This document shows, piece by piece, positions 9,435-17,431 of a stretch of DNA of 64,000 bases. Each line of letters opens with the position of its first letter. Positions within the stretch are counted from its first letter, which is position 1. Position numbers and translations under genes: made by a program. The notes beneath the pieces were generated by a model. The model searched no databases and was not told where the DNA came from. It saw only the letters and a program-made list of their open reading frames with translations. The stretch is taken from assembly GCF_021654855.1 (NCBI RefSeq), contig NZ_AP024202.1, positions 186,001-250,000 of the forward strand, written 5' to 3'. This stretch comes from Thiomicrorhabdus immobilis (GTDB taxonomy: Bacteria; Pseudomonadota; Gammaproteobacteria; Thiomicrospirales; Thiomicrospiraceae).

Positions 9435-9683
9435 ATGGTCAATGTATTATATTTTGCAAGCTTTAGAGAGATGCTTGGTAAAGCTAATGAACAAATCAAT
9501 GCTGAATACAACACGGTCGGCGCTTTGATAGAAAGTCTGGCAACACGTGGTGAAAACTGGCAAAAAGCACTTTTGGAAAACCAAAATCTACAGATTGCGG
9601 TAAACCATGACGTCGCACAAAGGGATACCTTGATCAAGGCGGGTGATGAAGTGGCCTTTTTCCCTCCGGTTACTGGTGGGTAA
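9435..9683 (+). CDS. moaD: Molybdopterin synthase small (sulfur-carrier) subunit MoaD
   Basis: An 82-residue ubiquitin-like protein ending in PPVTGG. Its C-terminal glycine is activated as a thiocarboxylate and donates sulfur to precursor Z. It forms the synthase with MoaE, whose gene starts 4 bp downstream, and lies 25 bp after moaA. MoeB, needed to charge it, is not in the window. Confidence 0.93.
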   Translation: MVNVLYFASFREMLGKANEQINAEYNTVGALIESLATRGENWQKALLENQNLQIAVNHDVAQRDTLIKAGDEVAFFPPVTGG

Positions 9684-9687
9684 TTGA

Positions 9688-10155
9688 ATGAGTGATTTAC
9701 CACATATCAAAATCCAACAAGAAGATTTTGATTTGACTACCGAAGTGGCCGCTTTAAGGGCTGGGCATAAAGACATAGGGGCGGTGGTCAGTTTTGTAGG
9801 TACTGTACGCGACATCAATGAAGGTGATGAAGTCAGTATCCTTGAACTTGAGCATTATCCGGGGATGACTGAAAAAGCGCTGGAAAAGATTCGACTTGAA
9901 GCCCATGAAAGATGGGCGTTGGAATCCAGCTTAATCATTCATCGCATCGGCAAAATGTACCCGACTGACCAGATTGTCTTGGTTGCTGTCTCAAGTCGCC
10001 ACCGAGAAAATGCATTTTACGCCGCACACTTTATTATGGATTATCTTAAAACCAATGCCCCTTTCTGGAAGAAAGAAACCTTGCCAAATGGCGATGAGCG
10101 TTGGGTTGATGCACGCATCAGTGATAAAGAAGCTGAAAACCGTTGGGTAAAATAA
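9688..10155 (+). CDS. moaE: Molybdopterin synthase catalytic subunit MoaE
   Basis: The 155-residue large subunit converts cyclic pyranopterin monophosphate to molybdopterin using MoaD thiocarboxylate. Typical motifs are GAVVSFVGTVRD, LELEHYPGMTEKAL, HRIGKMYPTDQIVLVAVSSRHR and APFWKKETLPNGDERWVDA, the penultimate one containing the active-site basic cluster. It is tightly spaced behind moaD, so translation is likely coupled. Confidence 0.96.
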   Translation: MSDLPHIKIQQEDFDLTTEVAALRAGHKDIGAVVSFVGTVRDINEGDEVSILELEHYPGMTEKALEKIRLEAHERWALESSLIIHRIGKMYPTDQIVLVAVSSRHRENAFYAAHFIMDYLKTNAPFWKKETLPNGDERWVDARISDKEAENRWVK

Positions 10156-10198
10156 TCTACAATTAAAGCCAATAATATCGGCGATTACAGCATCCTGG

Positions 10199-10216
10199 GT
10201 ACTTTAGATAAAGTAC
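10199..10216. repeat. Short inverted repeat after moaE
   Basis: GTACTTTA-GA-TAAAGTAC, a perfect 8-bp dyad in the moaE-moeA gap and just before a terminator. It could be an RNA hairpin or a protein site; no family match recognised. Confidence 0.45.
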
Positions 10217-10245
10217 TCAAACGAGTTAATTAATACGATCTGTCT

Positions 10246-10272
10246 TTCCCTGCTTTAGCAGGGATTTTTTTA
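10246..10272 (+). terminator. Rho-independent terminator between moaE and moeA
   Basis: Stem CCCTGC-TTTA-GCAGGG followed by ATTTTTTT. It separates moaADE from moeA-moaC, although some read-through may still link them. Confidence 0.8.
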
Positions 10273-10296
10273 TAAAGCGAGTTCTGAGAACCTACT

Positions 10297-11502
10297 ATGA
10301 AAACTTTTGATGAAGCCTTGCATTACTTGTTGGCGCAAGTTAAGCAAACAGAGAACACAGAAACGATCTCCATTTTTGATGCCTTAGGGCGTGTCTTGGC
10401 TGAGCCAATTGTTTCACCGTTGAATGTTCCTCCGCATGACAATAGCATGATGGATGGTTATGCATTACATAGTTATGATTTGGAACATAATTCTGTATTT
10501 GAAGTCAGTCAAAGAATTCCCGCTGGAACCTCTCCAATGCCGTTGAAACCGGGAACGGCCGCACGTATCTTTACTGGTGCACCTATCCCCGAAGGAGCCA
10601 ATATGGTGGTGATGCAAGAGGAAACCGAGCAACTTGCCGATAATGAAATCAGAATCACTGCAAGTCATAGTAGTGCTGGCCAGAATATTCGAGTAGTGGG
10701 TGAGGATATTCAGCAGAATACCACGATTCTAAAAGCAGGGCATAAGCTACGACCTCAGGATTTGGGGTTGATCACCTCGATTGGTTTTAATCAAGTCACC
10801 GTGTTTAAACCTTTAACGATTGCAACCTTCACTACTGGCGACGAGTTGCTAGAACCCGGAGAGGTTTCCCAGCCGGGTAAAATCTATAATGCCAACCGTT
10901 ATGTGTTAGCAGGCCTGGTGCCGCAACTGGGCTTCAAATTGATTGATTTAGGCCGCGTTGACGATACCATCGATGCAACGGTGGAAGCGATGAAAAAAGC
11001 CGCCTCTATGGCGGATGTGGTGATTACCACCGGTGGCGTTTCAGTGGGTGAAGAAGACCATATCAAGCCTGCGATAGAACAACTGGGTTCATTGGATATG
11101 TGGAAAGTGAAAATGAAGCCCGGTAAACCGATCGCTTATGGTGATATCCAAGGTACCCCTTTTATCGGTTTGCCGGGTAATCCTGTGTCAGCCTTTGCGA
11201 CTTTCAACCTGTTTGCACGTCCTTATCTATTAAAGATGCAAGGGGCTAATGTCCTTAAGGCAAAGCCCATCTGGCTTGAGGCGGATTTTGAATGGTTGAA
11301 GCCTGGTTTTAGACGTGAGTTCGCGCGTGCAAGGTTGGTCAATAAAAATCAAATAAGTGTGGTGGAAATCTATCCTAATCAAGGTTCTGGTGTCCTGACT
11401 TCGACCGTTTGGGCGGATGGCTTTGTGGTGATTCCTGAGGACAACCAAATAAATAGGGGCGATAAAGTCGCTTTTTACCCTTTCAATCCAGTGGATGAAT
11501 AA
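10297..11502 (+). CDS. moeA: Molybdopterin molybdenumtransferase MoeA
   Basis: Inserts molybdate into adenylylated molybdopterin. The 401-residue protein has the expected N-terminal region ([13 protein letters not shown]), the catalytic domain with [16 protein letters not shown] and [10 protein letters not shown], and a C-terminal beta domain. moaC overlaps its stop codon region, so the two are co-translated. MogA/MoaB, which makes the adenylylated substrate, is not seen in the window. A degenerate palindrome (CAGGCCTGG, 10910-10918) encodes AGLVP. Confidence 0.95.
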   Translation: MKTFDEALHYLLAQVKQTENTETISIFDALGRVLAEPIVSPLNVPPHDNSMMDGYALHSYDLEHNSVFEVSQRIPAGTSPMPLKPGTAARIFTGAPIPEGANMVVMQEETEQLADNEIRITASHSSAGQNIRVVGEDIQQNTTILKAGHKLRPQDLGLITSIGFNQVTVFKPLTIATFTTGDELLEPGEVSQPGKIYNANRYVLAGLVPQLGFKLIDLGRVDDTIDATVEAMKKAASMADVVITTGGVSVGEEDHIKPAIEQLGSLDMWKVKMKPGKPIAYGDIQGTPFIGLPGNPVSAFATFNLFARPYLLKMQGANVLKAKPIWLEADFEWLKPGFRREFARARLVNKNQISVVEIYPNQGSGVLTSTVWADGFVVIPEDNQINRGDKVAFYPFNPVDE

Positions 11503-11983
11503 CATGACAGAACAACTCTTAACCCATTTAGATGAAAAAGGCCAAGCCCGTATGGTAGATGTGAGTGATAAGGCTTATACCGAACGTTCTGCGACGGCTT
11601 GCGCGACCATTTTCATGCAACCAGAAACCTTAAGCATGATTGTAGAGGGTAAGCATAAAAAGGGTGATGTGATGGCTACGGCACGTATAGCAGGGATTAT
11701 GGCGGCAAAACGCACACCGGATTTGATTCCCATGTGCCATCCGTTGATGATTACCTCGGTAAAAGTCGAGCTCACCCCAAATCTTGAGAAAAGCAGTGTC
11801 GAGATTGAAGCGACTTGCAAAACCGTTGGGCAAACGGGAATTGAAATTGAAGCCTTAACGGCGGCCTCTGTAGCGGCCTTGACCCTTTACGATATGTGTA
11901 AAGCGGTTGATCGCGGTATGGTAATCGATCAAGTGAAACTGTTAGAGAAGATTGGCGGCAAGTCAGGCCACTGGCAACGGTAA
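11495..11983 (+). CDS. moaC: Cyclic pyranopterin monophosphate synthase MoaC
   Basis: Partner of MoaA in making cyclic pyranopterin monophosphate. The 162-residue protein carries [16 protein letters not shown], the catalytic MCHPLMIT motif and the conserved [19 protein letters not shown] stretch. Two starts are possible: the ATG at 11495, overlapping moeA by 8 bp, or the ATG at 11504 just after the moeA stop, which gives an N-terminus closer to known MoaC. Neither has a clear ribosome site, so coupling to moeA translation is likely. Confidence 0.94.
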   Translation: MNNMTEQLLTHLDEKGQARMVDVSDKAYTERSATACATIFMQPETLSMIVEGKHKKGDVMATARIAGIMAAKRTPDLIPMCHPLMITSVKVELTPNLEKSSVEIEATCKTVGQTGIEIEALTAASVAALTLYDMCKAVDRGMVIDQVKLLEKIGGKSGHWQR

Positions 11984-12012
11984 AACGATAATCGTTATAA
12001 CGTTTAACGGCT

Positions 12013-12042
12013 AAAAAACCCGCAAATTTTGCGGGTTTTTTT
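12013..12042. terminator. Bidirectional terminator between moaC and the diguanylate cyclase gene
   Basis: AAAAAACCCGCAAA / TTTTGCGGGTTTTTT, a symmetric stem with A-run and T-run at either side. It serves moaC (+) and the convergent cyclase gene (-). Confidence 0.9.
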
Positions 12043-12056
12043 ATGTTTGATTGATA

Positions 12057-13145
12057 TTAAAGCAGATTGGTTTCTTCGTTATTGTGTTTAAAATTATGCT
12101 TGGCTTGATACATGTGTTGGTCTGCTAAATGTATGATTTCTTCGGCTGTTGGATATTCCACAGGGCCGGCCTGCATATAACCGACACTGATGGTTAATTC
12201 GGGTTCGTGTTGTTGGATTTCCTCAATCAAGCGTCGACTATAAATTTCAGATGCCTGGTTTTCAGTGCATTGTGGCAGTACGATACAGAACTCATCGCCG
12301 CCATAGCGAAAACACTGGTCTTCTTCACGTGAAACTCGATTAATCGCACTGGCGACGGTGCGTAAGATTTCATCACCACGCTGGTGTCCCTCTTCATCGT
12401 TAATCTGTTTAAAGTCGTTGATGTCCAGATAGGCTACCGAAACCGGCTCCAAACGACGTTGTGCGGCACGTAATATCTGAGTCAGGATTTCATTTAAATG
12501 GCGAACATTAAGTAGCCCTGTTAAGGGGTCGGTTCGTGAAACCATCTCCAACTGGATGGTACGTTCCTTAACCTTTTTCTCCAGTTCAATCGCATAGTCT
12601 TCAGATTTTTCTTTAGAGCTTTCAATTTCAGAGATCAAACTGCGAATATAAGTATCGAACACCAGCGAAATATCAAACATGAACAGTTTTTCTAAAGCCG
12701 ATTGGACGAGAATACACTGCTCCGGCTGGTTGATAAAGAGTGTCTCTATCAGCTCCATCAGGAGTTTTTTGAGTTGTTGTACTGCGGAGAGATATAGCTT
12801 TGGTTCAACTCCGATACGTTTATGCACCATGCCTATGCGAAGCCGGTTGTTAACATATTCGATGTCGTAGAAGCCACTGAAAAGGTCAATGACATATTTG
12901 CGTTGGGCTGTCCGTAGTCGACCTAAAGTATCGGCATCCCCGATCAGTAAGGCGATTTCTGGAACATTGGTTTGCAGTTCATAAAATTGTTTTACTAGAC
13001 GGTCAATTTCCAATTCGATTTGCGGTTTCACTCCGCTGAGAATTTCGGCATCTTCAACACTGATATTGAACAGCGTTTTGCGGTTTTCTATTTCAAGCTC
13101 AGTGATCCGCATTTGTTCAAGTAAGGTTTGATCAGTTCTATTCAT
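12057..13145 (-). CDS. Globin-coupled diguanylate cyclase
   Basis: The N-terminal half (about residues 25-170 of 362) is a protoglobin-type sensor with the proximal histidine in GMVHKRIGV, so it should bind haem and sense O2 or a related gas. A coiled coil (SSKEKSEDYAIELEKKVKERT) leads to a C-terminal GGDEF domain that makes c-di-GMP from two GTP. The catalytic YGGDEF is intact, and REED five residues before it is the product-inhibition I-site. The start is the ATG at 13145 (MNRTDQ), with GAGAG upstream; a longer frame adds 26 residues without homology. The architecture resembles E. coli DosC. Confidence 0.88.
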   Translation of the reverse strand: MNRTDQTLLEQMRITELEIENRKTLFNISVEDAEILSGVKPQIELEIDRLVKQFYELQTNVPEIALLIGDADTLGRLRTAQRKYVIDLFSGFYDIEYVNNRLRIGMVHKRIGVEPKLYLSAVQQLKKLLMELIETLFINQPEQCILVQSALEKLFMFDISLVFDTYIRSLISEIESSKEKSEDYAIELEKKVKERTIQLEMVSRTDPLTGLLNVRHLNEILTQILRAAQRRLEPVSVAYLDINDFKQINDEEGHQRGDEILRTVASAINRVSREEDQCFRYGGDEFCIVLPQCTENQASEIYSRRLIEEIQQHEPELTISVGYMQAGPVEYPTAEEIIHLADQHMYQAKHNFKHNNEETNLL

Positions 13146-13374
13146 AAATGCTCTCGTATAAAACAATTTGTAGTTATCTAACTTGAATGGCTGTTTTACT
13201 AGTCTGTTGAGCCATATGGCCACAAACCTAATAAGTTATGAGGACAGGATTTTAATTATAATGGTACGATAACTTAAAAATGTAAAGTGCTAATTCATTA
13301 CAGCTTATAGTCTTAAGTCAATCAACAATCATTAATCAGATGTGGCTACAAACCTTTGAATTGGGATAGCGAAA

Positions 13375-13695
13375 ATGAAAAGTCCAATCAATTTAGATCA
13401 GGTCGATTATTCAAATACAGAAAATTCATCGGTTGGTTCATGGTCGGTTTATCTATTACGTTGTGCCGATAATAGTCTGTATTGCGGTATCACCACCAAT
13501 CTCAAAAAACGCCTCCGCCAACACAATGGCGAACTGGTAGGTGGAGCCAAATACACCAAAACCCGCCAGCCATGCGAGTTGGCTTATTGCGAAACTTATG
13601 ACAATCGTAGTGATGCCTCTAAACGTGAATATGAGATAAAACAGCTGAGTAAACAGGCAAAAGAGCGCCTGATTTTAGATGCGATTGCTGTATGA
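13375..13695 (+). CDS. GIY-YIG domain protein, UPF0213 (YhbQ-like)
   Basis: A 106-residue stand-alone GIY-YIG nuclease-fold protein. VYLLRCADNSLYCGITTNLKKRLRQHN holds the diverged GIY...YIG (VYLL, YCGIT) and the conserved arginine; the later KTRQPCELAYCETYDNRSDASKREYEIK supplies the glutamate region. YhbQ-type proteins are proposed to act in DNA repair, but their role is not settled. The first 22 residues precede the domain, so an internal start is possible. A palindrome and a terminator follow the stop codon. Confidence 0.85.
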   Translation: MKSPINLDQVDYSNTENSSVGSWSVYLLRCADNSLYCGITTNLKKRLRQHNGELVGGAKYTKTRQPCELAYCETYDNRSDASKREYEIKQLSKQAKERLILDAIAV

Positions 13696-13706
13696 ATTTA
13701 ATGTTT

Positions 13707-13716
13707 CCAGGCCTGG
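13707..13716. repeat. CCAGGCCTGG palindrome core after the GIY-YIG gene
   Basis: Exact decamer flanked by T and T (11 of 12 positions of the long form), 11 bp past the stop codon. Confidence 0.85.
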
Positions 13717-13743
13717 TGGGTTTTATGCCTGGATTTTAGATAC

Positions 13744-13775
13744 AAAAAAACCCGCGTATAAGCGGGCTTTTTATT
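13744..13775. terminator. Bidirectional terminator between the GIY-YIG gene and deaD
   Basis: AAAAAAACCCGC-GTATAA-GCGGGCTTTTT between convergent genes. A-run and T-run on either side allow use in both directions. Confidence 0.85.
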
Positions 13776-13792
13776 GGCAATGCTAAAGTCGA

Positions 13793-15592
13793 TTAGCTAC
13801 GTTTTGGCGCACGACGCGGCTTGCCTTTGTCTTTGCTCGGTGCGGCTTTATTGCGAGTTAAACGCTTACGCGGTTCACTTGCACTACCACCGGAAACTTC
13901 ACGAATTTTAAGTTGCTGTCCACATACCCAAGCTTTGCTCAAATCTTCTCTAGCCGCTTTTGGCATATCAGATGGCAAATCAACCGTGCTGTAAGTATCT
14001 TCAATATTTAACTGACGGATAAATTCGCTGTCTAAGCCGGCTTCGTTGGCGATACAGCCGACGATGTTGCCTGGACGAACTCCGTGTTGATTCCCCACTT
14101 CAATGCGGAAACGTGTCATACCTTCATCAGGTGTTGCCGAACGTTCACGACGTGGTTTACGCTCTGGACGTTCGCCACGCCCCCCGCGATCGCCACGGTT
14201 ACCGCGGTCATTTCTGTCGCTACGACCTCTATCATCACCGGCGTTACGTTCCGCACGTGGTTCACGGATCGGTTTGTCTGACATAAAGAATGGAATGTCG
14301 CCTTGTAACAGACGCGCTAAACCAGCCGCAATTTCAACTGCAGGAATGTTCTTCTCGGTTTCAATCTGTTCAATCATCTCTTGATAGAAAGCGGTGTCTT
14401 CTAGTTGAGTTGCTTCAATAATGCGAGACTTGAATTTTTCTACACGGCTGTCATTGATGTCTTGTGTCGAAGGCAAGTGCATTTCTGGAATCTTGCTTTT
14501 CGTGGTGCGCTCAATTGAGCTTAATAAACGACGCTCACGTGGGGTAACGAATAATACCGCTGTTCCTGAACGACCCGCACGACCTGTACGACCGATACGG
14601 TGAACATAAGATTCATTATCTTGCGGAATATCATAGTTGAACACGTGGCTGATACGCGGCACATCTAAACCACGGGCAACCACATCGGTAGCGACTAAGA
14701 TATCAAGTTTGCCTTTCTTAAGTTGGTCAACGATACGTTCACGTTGGTTCTGGGCAATATCACCATTCAAAGCGGCCGCAGCATAACCACGTGCTTCTAG
14801 GCGTTCTGCCAGGTCAACAGTCGCTGTTTTGGTACGTACAAAGATGATTGAACCATCAATCTCTTCTTCCGCTTCTAAGATACGGGTTAAGGCATCCAGC
14901 TTGTGGCCACCGCTTACCAAAAGATATTTTTGTTCAATCGTCGTTGCGGTTGCAGTCTGTTGTTTGATAATAACCTCAGTTGGGTTATTTAGGTAATTGG
15001 TCGCAATGCGGTGAACTTCTTTAGGCATAGTTGCCGAGAAAAGTGCAATTTGACGGCTTTCAGGCGTTTGCTGAAGAATCCACTCAACATCGTCGATGAA
15101 TCCCATGCGTAACATTTCATCGGCTTCATCCAAAACAAGTAGCTTTAAGGTATCAAGTTTTAAAGTTCCTTTACGGATGTGGTCCATAACGCGGCCAGGA
15201 GTTCCCACCACAACGTGTACACCACGGTTTAAGGCACGGATTTGTGTGCCATAATCTGAACCACCGTAAATAGGAAGGACGTGAAAACCTTTCATATGGT
15301 GTGCAAAACCTTGAAACGCTTCAGCAACCTGAATCGCTAACTCACGAGTAGGCGCCAAAACAAGGATTTGCGGGTTTTTTTGTTTGATGTCGGCTTGCGA
15401 TAATGCAGGTAGAGCGAAAGCGGCAGTCTTACCTGTACCGGTTTGCGCCATACCTAGAATGTCATTACCTGTCATTAACGCAGGAATCGCTTGTGCCTGG
15501 ATTGGTGAAGGTGTTTCATAGCCAATGTCAGTAATGGCTTTAAGTACTTCAGGGGTTAAGTTTAAATCTTTGAATGTTACATCAACAGTCAT
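13793..15592 (-). CDS. deaD: DEAD-box ATP-dependent RNA helicase DeaD/CsdA
   Basis: A 599-residue RNA helicase for ribosome assembly and mRNA decay, often induced by cold. The Q-motif region, AQTGTGKT (motif I), PTRELA, DEAD (VLDEADEML), SAT (FSATMP) and HRIGRTGRAGR (motif VI) are all visible. An RG-rich low-complexity linker follows (about residues 435-475), then a DbpA-type RNA-binding domain and a basic tail (RKRLTRNKAAPSKDKGK). The start is the ATG at 15592. Over 400 bp of sequence without a gene lies upstream, which would allow a long 5' leader as known for deaD mRNAs. The gene is monocistronic. Confidence 0.93.
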   Translation of the reverse strand: MTVDVTFKDLNLTPEVLKAITDIGYETPSPIQAQAIPALMTGNDILGMAQTGTGKTAAFALPALSQADIKQKNPQILVLAPTRELAIQVAEAFQGFAHHMKGFHVLPIYGGSDYGTQIRALNRGVHVVVGTPGRVMDHIRKGTLKLDTLKLLVLDEADEMLRMGFIDDVEWILQQTPESRQIALFSATMPKEVHRIATNYLNNPTEVIIKQQTATATTIEQKYLLVSGGHKLDALTRILEAEEEIDGSIIFVRTKTATVDLAERLEARGYAAAALNGDIAQNQRERIVDQLKKGKLDILVATDVVARGLDVPRISHVFNYDIPQDNESYVHRIGRTGRAGRSGTAVLFVTPRERRLLSSIERTTKSKIPEMHLPSTQDINDSRVEKFKSRIIEATQLEDTAFYQEMIEQIETEKNIPAVEIAAGLARLLQGDIPFFMSDKPIREPRAERNAGDDRGRSDRNDRGNRGDRGGRGERPERKPRRERSATPDEGMTRFRIEVGNQHGVRPGNIVGCIANEAGLDSEFIRQLNIEDTYSTVDLPSDMPKAAREDLSKAWVCGQQLKIREVSGGSASEPRKRLTRNKAAPSKDKGKPRRAPKRS

Positions 15593-16016
15593 TTAGGGGT
15601 CCTTTTCTCATATTGAGAATGAAGTGCCCTTGAATAAATAAGCGTTTTTTCGGGTGAATAGCAAACAAAGCCACTTAACAAACCGGAGATTTGCTTGGCG
15701 AAAGGTCAAACTATTAACGAAAGTAGTGAGTCGTTATTCTGGGGCAAATTGCTTTAGGGAAAATTCCCTACAATAGAGCACCTTTGCATCAGAATAATCA
15801 GATCGCTTGATATTTTAGCAAGCGTAGGCAAATGGCTCTTTGAAGCATGATTTTTGTTGTGGCGTTTTTTTATCAGAAAGGCCGAAATCATTGCGAGTGC
15901 GCGGATTCTACTAAAAACCTAATGAAATTGCAAACTTACATTGGTCTTATTGCCAAAATAAAAGTTACCAGGCCTGGTAATTGTCTTTTTTTGTTAGAAG
16001 AAAAGAGGAGGGAAGG
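15593..16016. other. Intergenic region between deaD and cynS
   Basis: About 420 bp without a convincing gene. It holds the presumed deaD leader and promoter (read leftward), one palindrome copy at 15967, and cynS trailer sequence. A 76-codon frame across it has no recognisable protein features. Confidence 0.6.
15967..15978. repeat. ACCAGGCCTGGT palindrome, intergenic
   Basis: Exact copy whose symmetry extends to 16 bp (TTACCAGGCCTGGTAA), about 80 bp past the cynS stop. Confidence 0.9.
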
Positions 16017-16046
16017 CCGCTTTGTTTACAATTGTAAGCAAAGCGG
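16017..16046 (-). repeat. 30-bp near-perfect inverted repeat after cynS
   Basis: Arms CCGCTTTG and CAAAGCGG flank TTACAATTGTAA with a single T/G mismatch pair, starting 10 bp after the cynS stop. No clear U-run follows on the minus strand, so it may be an mRNA-stabilising hairpin or an atypical terminator. Confidence 0.6.
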
Positions 16047-16056
16047 AAAAGGCGGG

Positions 16057-16500
16057 TTACCAAGATTTATAAGCTAGGAATTTTCCGTTCATGGTGACAA
16101 CAACTCGATCCCCTGCAGGATTCTCTTCTTTGTCGATATCCATAGAGAAGTCAATCGCACTCATAATGCCATCGCCAAACTTTTCATTGATCACCTCTTT
16201 CATGGTTGGACCATATACACCGACAATTTCATACAGACGATAGATTAATGGATCGGTTGGAATGACTTGATCCCATTTCTTGGTTGGAAAGGCTTTTAAA
16301 GCTTCGGTTACTTCAGTGCCTAAACCTAACAGTTCGGTGACTTTTGCAGCCGGTTCCGGATCAAGATGGTTCATGCCTAAGCAGGCAGAGGTTACATAAA
16401 CTTCACCTAATCCAGCGGCTTTGGCGATTTCACCCCAGCCAATTGATTTTTCGTATTTTGCTAAAACGATTGCTTCGGTCATTTCTACTTTAGACATCAT
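16057..16500 (-). CDS. cynS: Cyanate hydratase (cyanase)
   Basis: Converts cyanate plus bicarbonate to ammonia and CO2, giving detoxification and a nitrogen source. The C-terminal catalytic motifs are intact: the Arg and Glu of YRLYEIVGVYGPT and the Ser of FGDGIMSAIDF. The N-terminal helical domain (EKSIGWGEIAKAAGL) is the usual DNA-binding-like fold. The start was set to the ATG at 16500 (MMSKVEMTE) because GGAG lies nine bases upstream; a TTG at 16515 overlaps that site. A close sigma-54 promoter match precedes it, and the next genes (OsmC, flavoprotein, rubredoxin reductase) are divergent. Confidence 0.95.
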   Translation of the reverse strand: MMSKVEMTEAIVLAKYEKSIGWGEIAKAAGLGEVYVTSACLGMNHLDPEPAAKVTELLGLGTEVTEALKAFPTKKWDQVIPTDPLIYRLYEIVGVYGPTMKEVINEKFGDGIMSAIDFSMDIDKEENPAGDRVVVTMNGKFLAYKSW

Positions 16501-16547
16501 AAGAGTGTTCTCCAATTGTATTGAAATTAAATAGTCGAGAGTAGTAT

Positions 16548-16563
16548 TGCAAATGCTGTGCCA
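16548..16563 (-). promoter_or_regulatory. Sigma-54 promoter of cynS
   Basis: The minus strand reads TGGCACAGCATTTGCA, matching all fixed positions of the -24/-12 consensus TGGCAC-N5-TTGCA. The predicted start near 16537 gives a 37-nt leader to the cynS ATG. Confidence 0.85.
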
Positions 16564-16617
16564 TATTTATTAAGTGGTTGATATATATAGTAAAAAGCAT
16601 TTTTTGAATGTTTTTAA

Positions 16618-16675
16618 TGTTAACAAATGTTAACAATTTAATAAATATCTTTAAGATTGTTAACAAATATTTACC
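16618..16675. promoter_or_regulatory. Candidate activator-binding sites (UAS) in the cynS-OsmC divergent region
   Basis: Two similar 18-mers, TGTTAACAAATGTTAACA at 16618 and TGTTAACAAATATTTACC at 16658, share 15 of 18 positions and start exactly 40 bp apart. The palindrome TGTTAACA occurs at 16618, 16628 and 16658, keeping 10-bp helical phase. They lie roughly 90-130 bp from the cynS start and 110-150 bp from the OsmC-gene start, typical enhancer distances for sigma-54 activators. A related 18-mer lies before the ABC operon at 26475. Confidence 0.65.
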
Positions 16676-16751
16676 TTTTGTATGGCTGTTATTAATTAAT
16701 TACATTAACAATCTAGTGTAACTATCTGTATTGGTTGGTAATATTAAAAAA

Positions 16752-16767
16752 TGGCATCTAAGAAGCT
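16752..16767 (+). promoter_or_regulatory. Candidate sigma-54 promoter of the OsmC operon
   Basis: TGGCATCTAAGAAGCT has GG and GC at the required spacing and a good -24 element, but AA instead of TT in the -12 element. The predicted start near 16778 leaves a leader of about 58 nt. Confidence 0.5.
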
Positions 16768-16835
16768 ATAGGAGAGGTAAGTTTTCGATAACCGAAAGTC
16801 TAAAAAAACTTAAATTAAATTCTTAGGAGAATTAC

Positions 16836-17375
16836 ATGTCTGAATTAATCATTCCATCTTGCTTACGTCCAATCGATACAGACGGCTTAAATAAATTAGG
16901 CGAAGCCGGTAAAGCAGCGCCTGATACGATTAAAACGCTTAAAAGTAAAACCGTTTTGGAAGGTCAGTTTAAAAACTTGAACTATGTGCGTGACTTAGAA
17001 CCGATTGTTGTCGATGAGCCTCCTGTGCTACTTGGTGAAGATACTGCACCAAATCCATCTGAAATGGCATTGCTTTCATTAGGTTCTTGCTTGTCAGTCG
17101 GGGTACAGGCTAACGCGACTAATCGCGGCATCCCTTTGACTAAGCTAGAAGTTGAACTAGAAGGTGATATCAATATTACCGCAGTATGGGGTACCGGTGA
17201 TTTGGATCCAAACAAAAAACTGGGTGTTACCGAAGTTAGAGCTTTCTTCACGATTGAATCACCAGGCACGCCAAAAGAGGTCTTGGAAGAGTTGGTGGCG
17301 CATGCGATGAAATGGTCTCCAGTAGCAAACACTTACTTAAATGCGGTAGATATGTCTGGCAAATTGGTCGATTAG
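16836..17375 (+). CDS. OsmC family protein
   Basis: A 179-residue OsmC/Ohr-fold protein. The conserved NPSEMALLSLGSCLSVGVQANA (about residues 71-92) begins the central helix and carries one of the usual two redox cysteines. The second peroxidatic cysteine in the C-terminal helix (normally about residue 125-135) is not present (HAMKWSPVANTYLNAV), so peroxidase activity is doubtful. It is the first gene of a probable three-gene operon with a flavoprotein and a rubredoxin-reductase fusion, behind a candidate sigma-54 promoter. AGGAGAATTAC precedes the ATG. A 24-bp palindrome overlaps its stop codon. Confidence 0.8.
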   Translation: MSELIIPSCLRPIDTDGLNKLGEAGKAAPDTIKTLKSKTVLEGQFKNLNYVRDLEPIVVDEPPVLLGEDTAPNPSEMALLSLGSCLSVGVQANATNRGIPLTKLEVELEGDINITAVWGTGDLDPNKKLGVTEVRAFFTIESPGTPKEVLEELVAHAMKWSPVANTYLNAVDMSGKLVD

Positions 17376-17398
17376 TTCTTACCAGGCCTGGTAAGAAC
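17375..17398. repeat. 24-bp perfect palindrome containing ACCAGGCCTGGT
   Basis: The 12-mer at 17381-17392 is extended by GTTCTT and AAGAAC into a perfect 24-bp dyad that begins on the last base of the OsmC-gene stop codon. A further half-copy (AACCAGGCC) follows at 17396. It could form a strong hairpin between two cotranscribed genes. Confidence 0.9.
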
Positions 17399-17431
17399 CA
17401 GGCCAATCTGACTTGAAAAGGAGTCAAACTC

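Noticed and set aside
15847-16077. 76-codon plus-strand frame between deaD and cynS
   Set aside because: It spans a palindrome and the large cynS 3' dyad, overlaps the cynS end, and its translation has no family features.
16609-16675. Classical NifA site TGT-N10-ACA in the cynS-OsmC region
   Set aside because: Every TGT/ACA pair checked was off by one or two bases from N10 spacing, so only a novel TGT-N12-ACA-like motif was proposed.
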